DNA of 33,060 bases from Bacillota bacterium (lineage in GTDB: Bacteria > Bacillota > Clostridia > Saccharofermentanales > DTU023), in contig JAKPXB010000010.1 of NCBI GenBank assembly GCA_029570375.1, positions 1 to 33,060 on the forward strand, read 5' to 3'. The position numbers were made by a program, and so were the translations under genes. This document shows positions 32,216 to 33,060 of this stretch, in pieces; the stretch's first letter is position 1, and each line of letters starts with the position of its first letter. Under the pieces are notes generated by a model. The model did no database searches and was not told where the DNA came from. It was given only the letters and a program-made list of their open reading frames with translations.

Positions 32216-32698
32216 ATGAAACAACATTTAATCACAACAGTAAACGGTCAACATATTGAGAGAGATGTCGATCCATCGATGAGGCTTGTCGATTTTCTGA
32301 GAGATGAGCTCTTGTTGACAGGGACGAAGATCGGGTGCAAACAGGGTGAGTGCGGCGCTTGCACGATCATCATGAACGGAACCGCCGTTTTGTCCTGTAT
32401 CCTGCCCGTCATGAAAGCAATGAATGCCGAAATCCTGACTATCGAGGGGCTCGATGAGGATGGCAAACTCAATCCCATTCAGGAAGAGTTCATCAAGGGT
32501 GGAGCGATTCAGTGCGGTTTCTGTACTCCCGGTCTGATCATGGGGACGAAAGCTCTGTTAGATAAGAATCCATCGCCGACAAGAGAAGAAGTCCGCGAAG
32601 ATCTGAGCGGACACATCTGCCGGTGTACGGGGTACAAAAAAATTGAGGATTCTGTCATGAAAGCAGCAGAACGCCTAAGGGAGGAAAGTCATGACTAA
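32216..32698 (+). CDS. xanthine dehydrogenase family [2Fe-2S] subunit
   Basis: 160 residues, small electron-transfer subunit. The plant-type [2Fe-2S] motif GCKQGECGACTI lies near 42-53, with the fourth Cys in VLSCILPV. The second cluster motif is IQCGFCTPG near 100 and HICRCTGYKKIED near 135. These eight cysteines are the full set for the family. Its stop overlaps the start of the molybdenum subunit by 8 bp. Ribosome site AGGA before ATG 32216. Confidence 0.95.
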   Translation: MKQHLITTVNGQHIERDVDPSMRLVDFLRDELLLTGTKIGCKQGECGACTIIMNGTAVLSCILPVMKAMNAEILTIEGLDEDGKLNPIQEEFIKGGAIQCGFCTPGLIMGTKALLDKNPSPTREEVREDLSGHICRCTGYKKIEDSVMKAAERLREESHD

Positions 32699-33060
32699 GT
32701 ATGTCGGAAAGAATATCCCGCGATTTGACGGCTACGATAAAGCAACAGGGCGTGGCTTGTACACGACCGATATTCATCTGCCCCATATGCTGCACGCCGC
32801 TGTCCTGAGAAGCCCATACGCCCACGCAAAAGTCGTTTCAGTCGATGTGTCTGAAGCAGCGAAAATGGACGGTGTCGTGGCGATCGCGACAAAAGACAAC
32901 ACATCCAGGACGCTGTTCAATACGTCTGCCACGATGGTAACCACGAACCCGGGCCAGGAACCTGTTCTCGATCAGCAGGTTTTCTCCGATACCGTTCGTT
33001 ACATCGGAGACGAAGTGGCGGCTGTCGCGGCTGAAACAGAGGAGATCGCAAAAGAGGCTC
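32691..33060 (+). CDS. xanthine dehydrogenase family molybdopterin-binding subunit, 5' part (cut by window end)
   Basis: The frame from ATG 32691 is open to the last base, giving about 123 residues of a protein usually of 750-800. The N-terminal hammerhead domain is clear: RFDGYDKATGRGLYTTDIHL, LHAAVLRSPYAHAKV, then VRYIGDEVAAVAAETEE at the end of the window. Ribosome site GGGAGGAAAG upstream and an 8-bp overlap with the [2Fe-2S] gene show translational coupling. Molybdenum-binding and catalytic residues lie outside the window, so substrate class stays open. Confidence 0.93.
   Translation, partial: MTKYVGKNIPRFDGYDKATGRGLYTTDIHLPHMLHAAVLRSPYAHAKVVSVDVSEAAKMDGVVAIATKDNTSRTLFNTSATMVTTNPGQEPVLDQQVFSDTVRYIGDEVAAVAAETEEIAKEA

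Noticed and set aside
1-33060. CRISPR arrays, tRNA or rRNA genes, prophage, toxin-antitoxin or defence cassettes
   Set aside because: No regularly spaced repeats, cloverleaf patterns, rRNA signatures or typical defence proteins were recognised on either strand.

Overview
The window looks like ordinary chromosome of a fermentative, strictly anaerobic Bacillota of the Clostridia type. Coding GC is fairly high, with many gcg/cgc/gac codons. The reasons are gene content rather than a similarity search: a eukaryal-type IleS, RNase J, a bifunctional Rel, an RqcH/FbpA protein, small bS21 and bS20 genes, a trimeric HydABC-type [FeFe]-hydrogenase, a stand-alone malic enzyme and a molybdenum hydroxylase of the xanthine dehydrogenase family. 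Genus and species cannot be named from this.

Layout. 1-4038 (+): 3' end of ileS, a QueT-like transporter, an RsmC-like methyltransferase and a divergent IspF-like protein, closely packed. 4019-5929 (-): a DUF2207-type membrane protein that overlaps ispF tail to tail. 6098-10972 (+): rpsU, with its own promoter and terminator and a TTG start, then recJ and rel overlapping by 4 bp. 11045-12814 (-): rnj, facing rel across a hairpin. 12875-15062: an AT-richer scar bounded by two 59-bp direct copies of the rpsT promoter region. It holds an IS1634-type transposase relic, an intact-looking lipoprotein gene, a 5'-truncated matrixin-like protease and an IS1182-type relic. 15097-19576 (+): rpsT, an LCP-family protein, ruvC, ruvA, ruvB and queH. 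19611-21488 (-): rqcH. 21563-21871 (+): a small two-helix membrane protein. 22056-26313 (-): hydC-hydB-hydA, the electron-bifurcating type of hydrogenase. 26773-27957 (+): malic enzyme. 28082-30917 (-): a DHHW/AlgX-like protein and an MBOAT acyltransferase, a pair expected to O-acetylate a cell-surface polymer. 31035 to the end (+): a molybdenum hydroxylase operon (FAD, [2Fe-2S] and truncated Mo subunits) behind a long, structured leader.

How the genes fit together. Translation and RNA care (ileS, rpsU, rpsT, rnj, rqcH, queH and possibly the QueT-like transporter for queuosine), DNA repair (recJ, ruvCAB) and stringent response (rel) form the housekeeping core. Hydrogenase plus malic enzyme point to fermentation with H2 cycling.

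No complete defence system, CRISPR array, prophage or tRNA gene was seen. The least ordinary parts are the repeat-bounded island next to rpsT, the leader of the molybdenum hydroxylase operon, the degenerate IspF, and a tiny leader ORF before ruvB.
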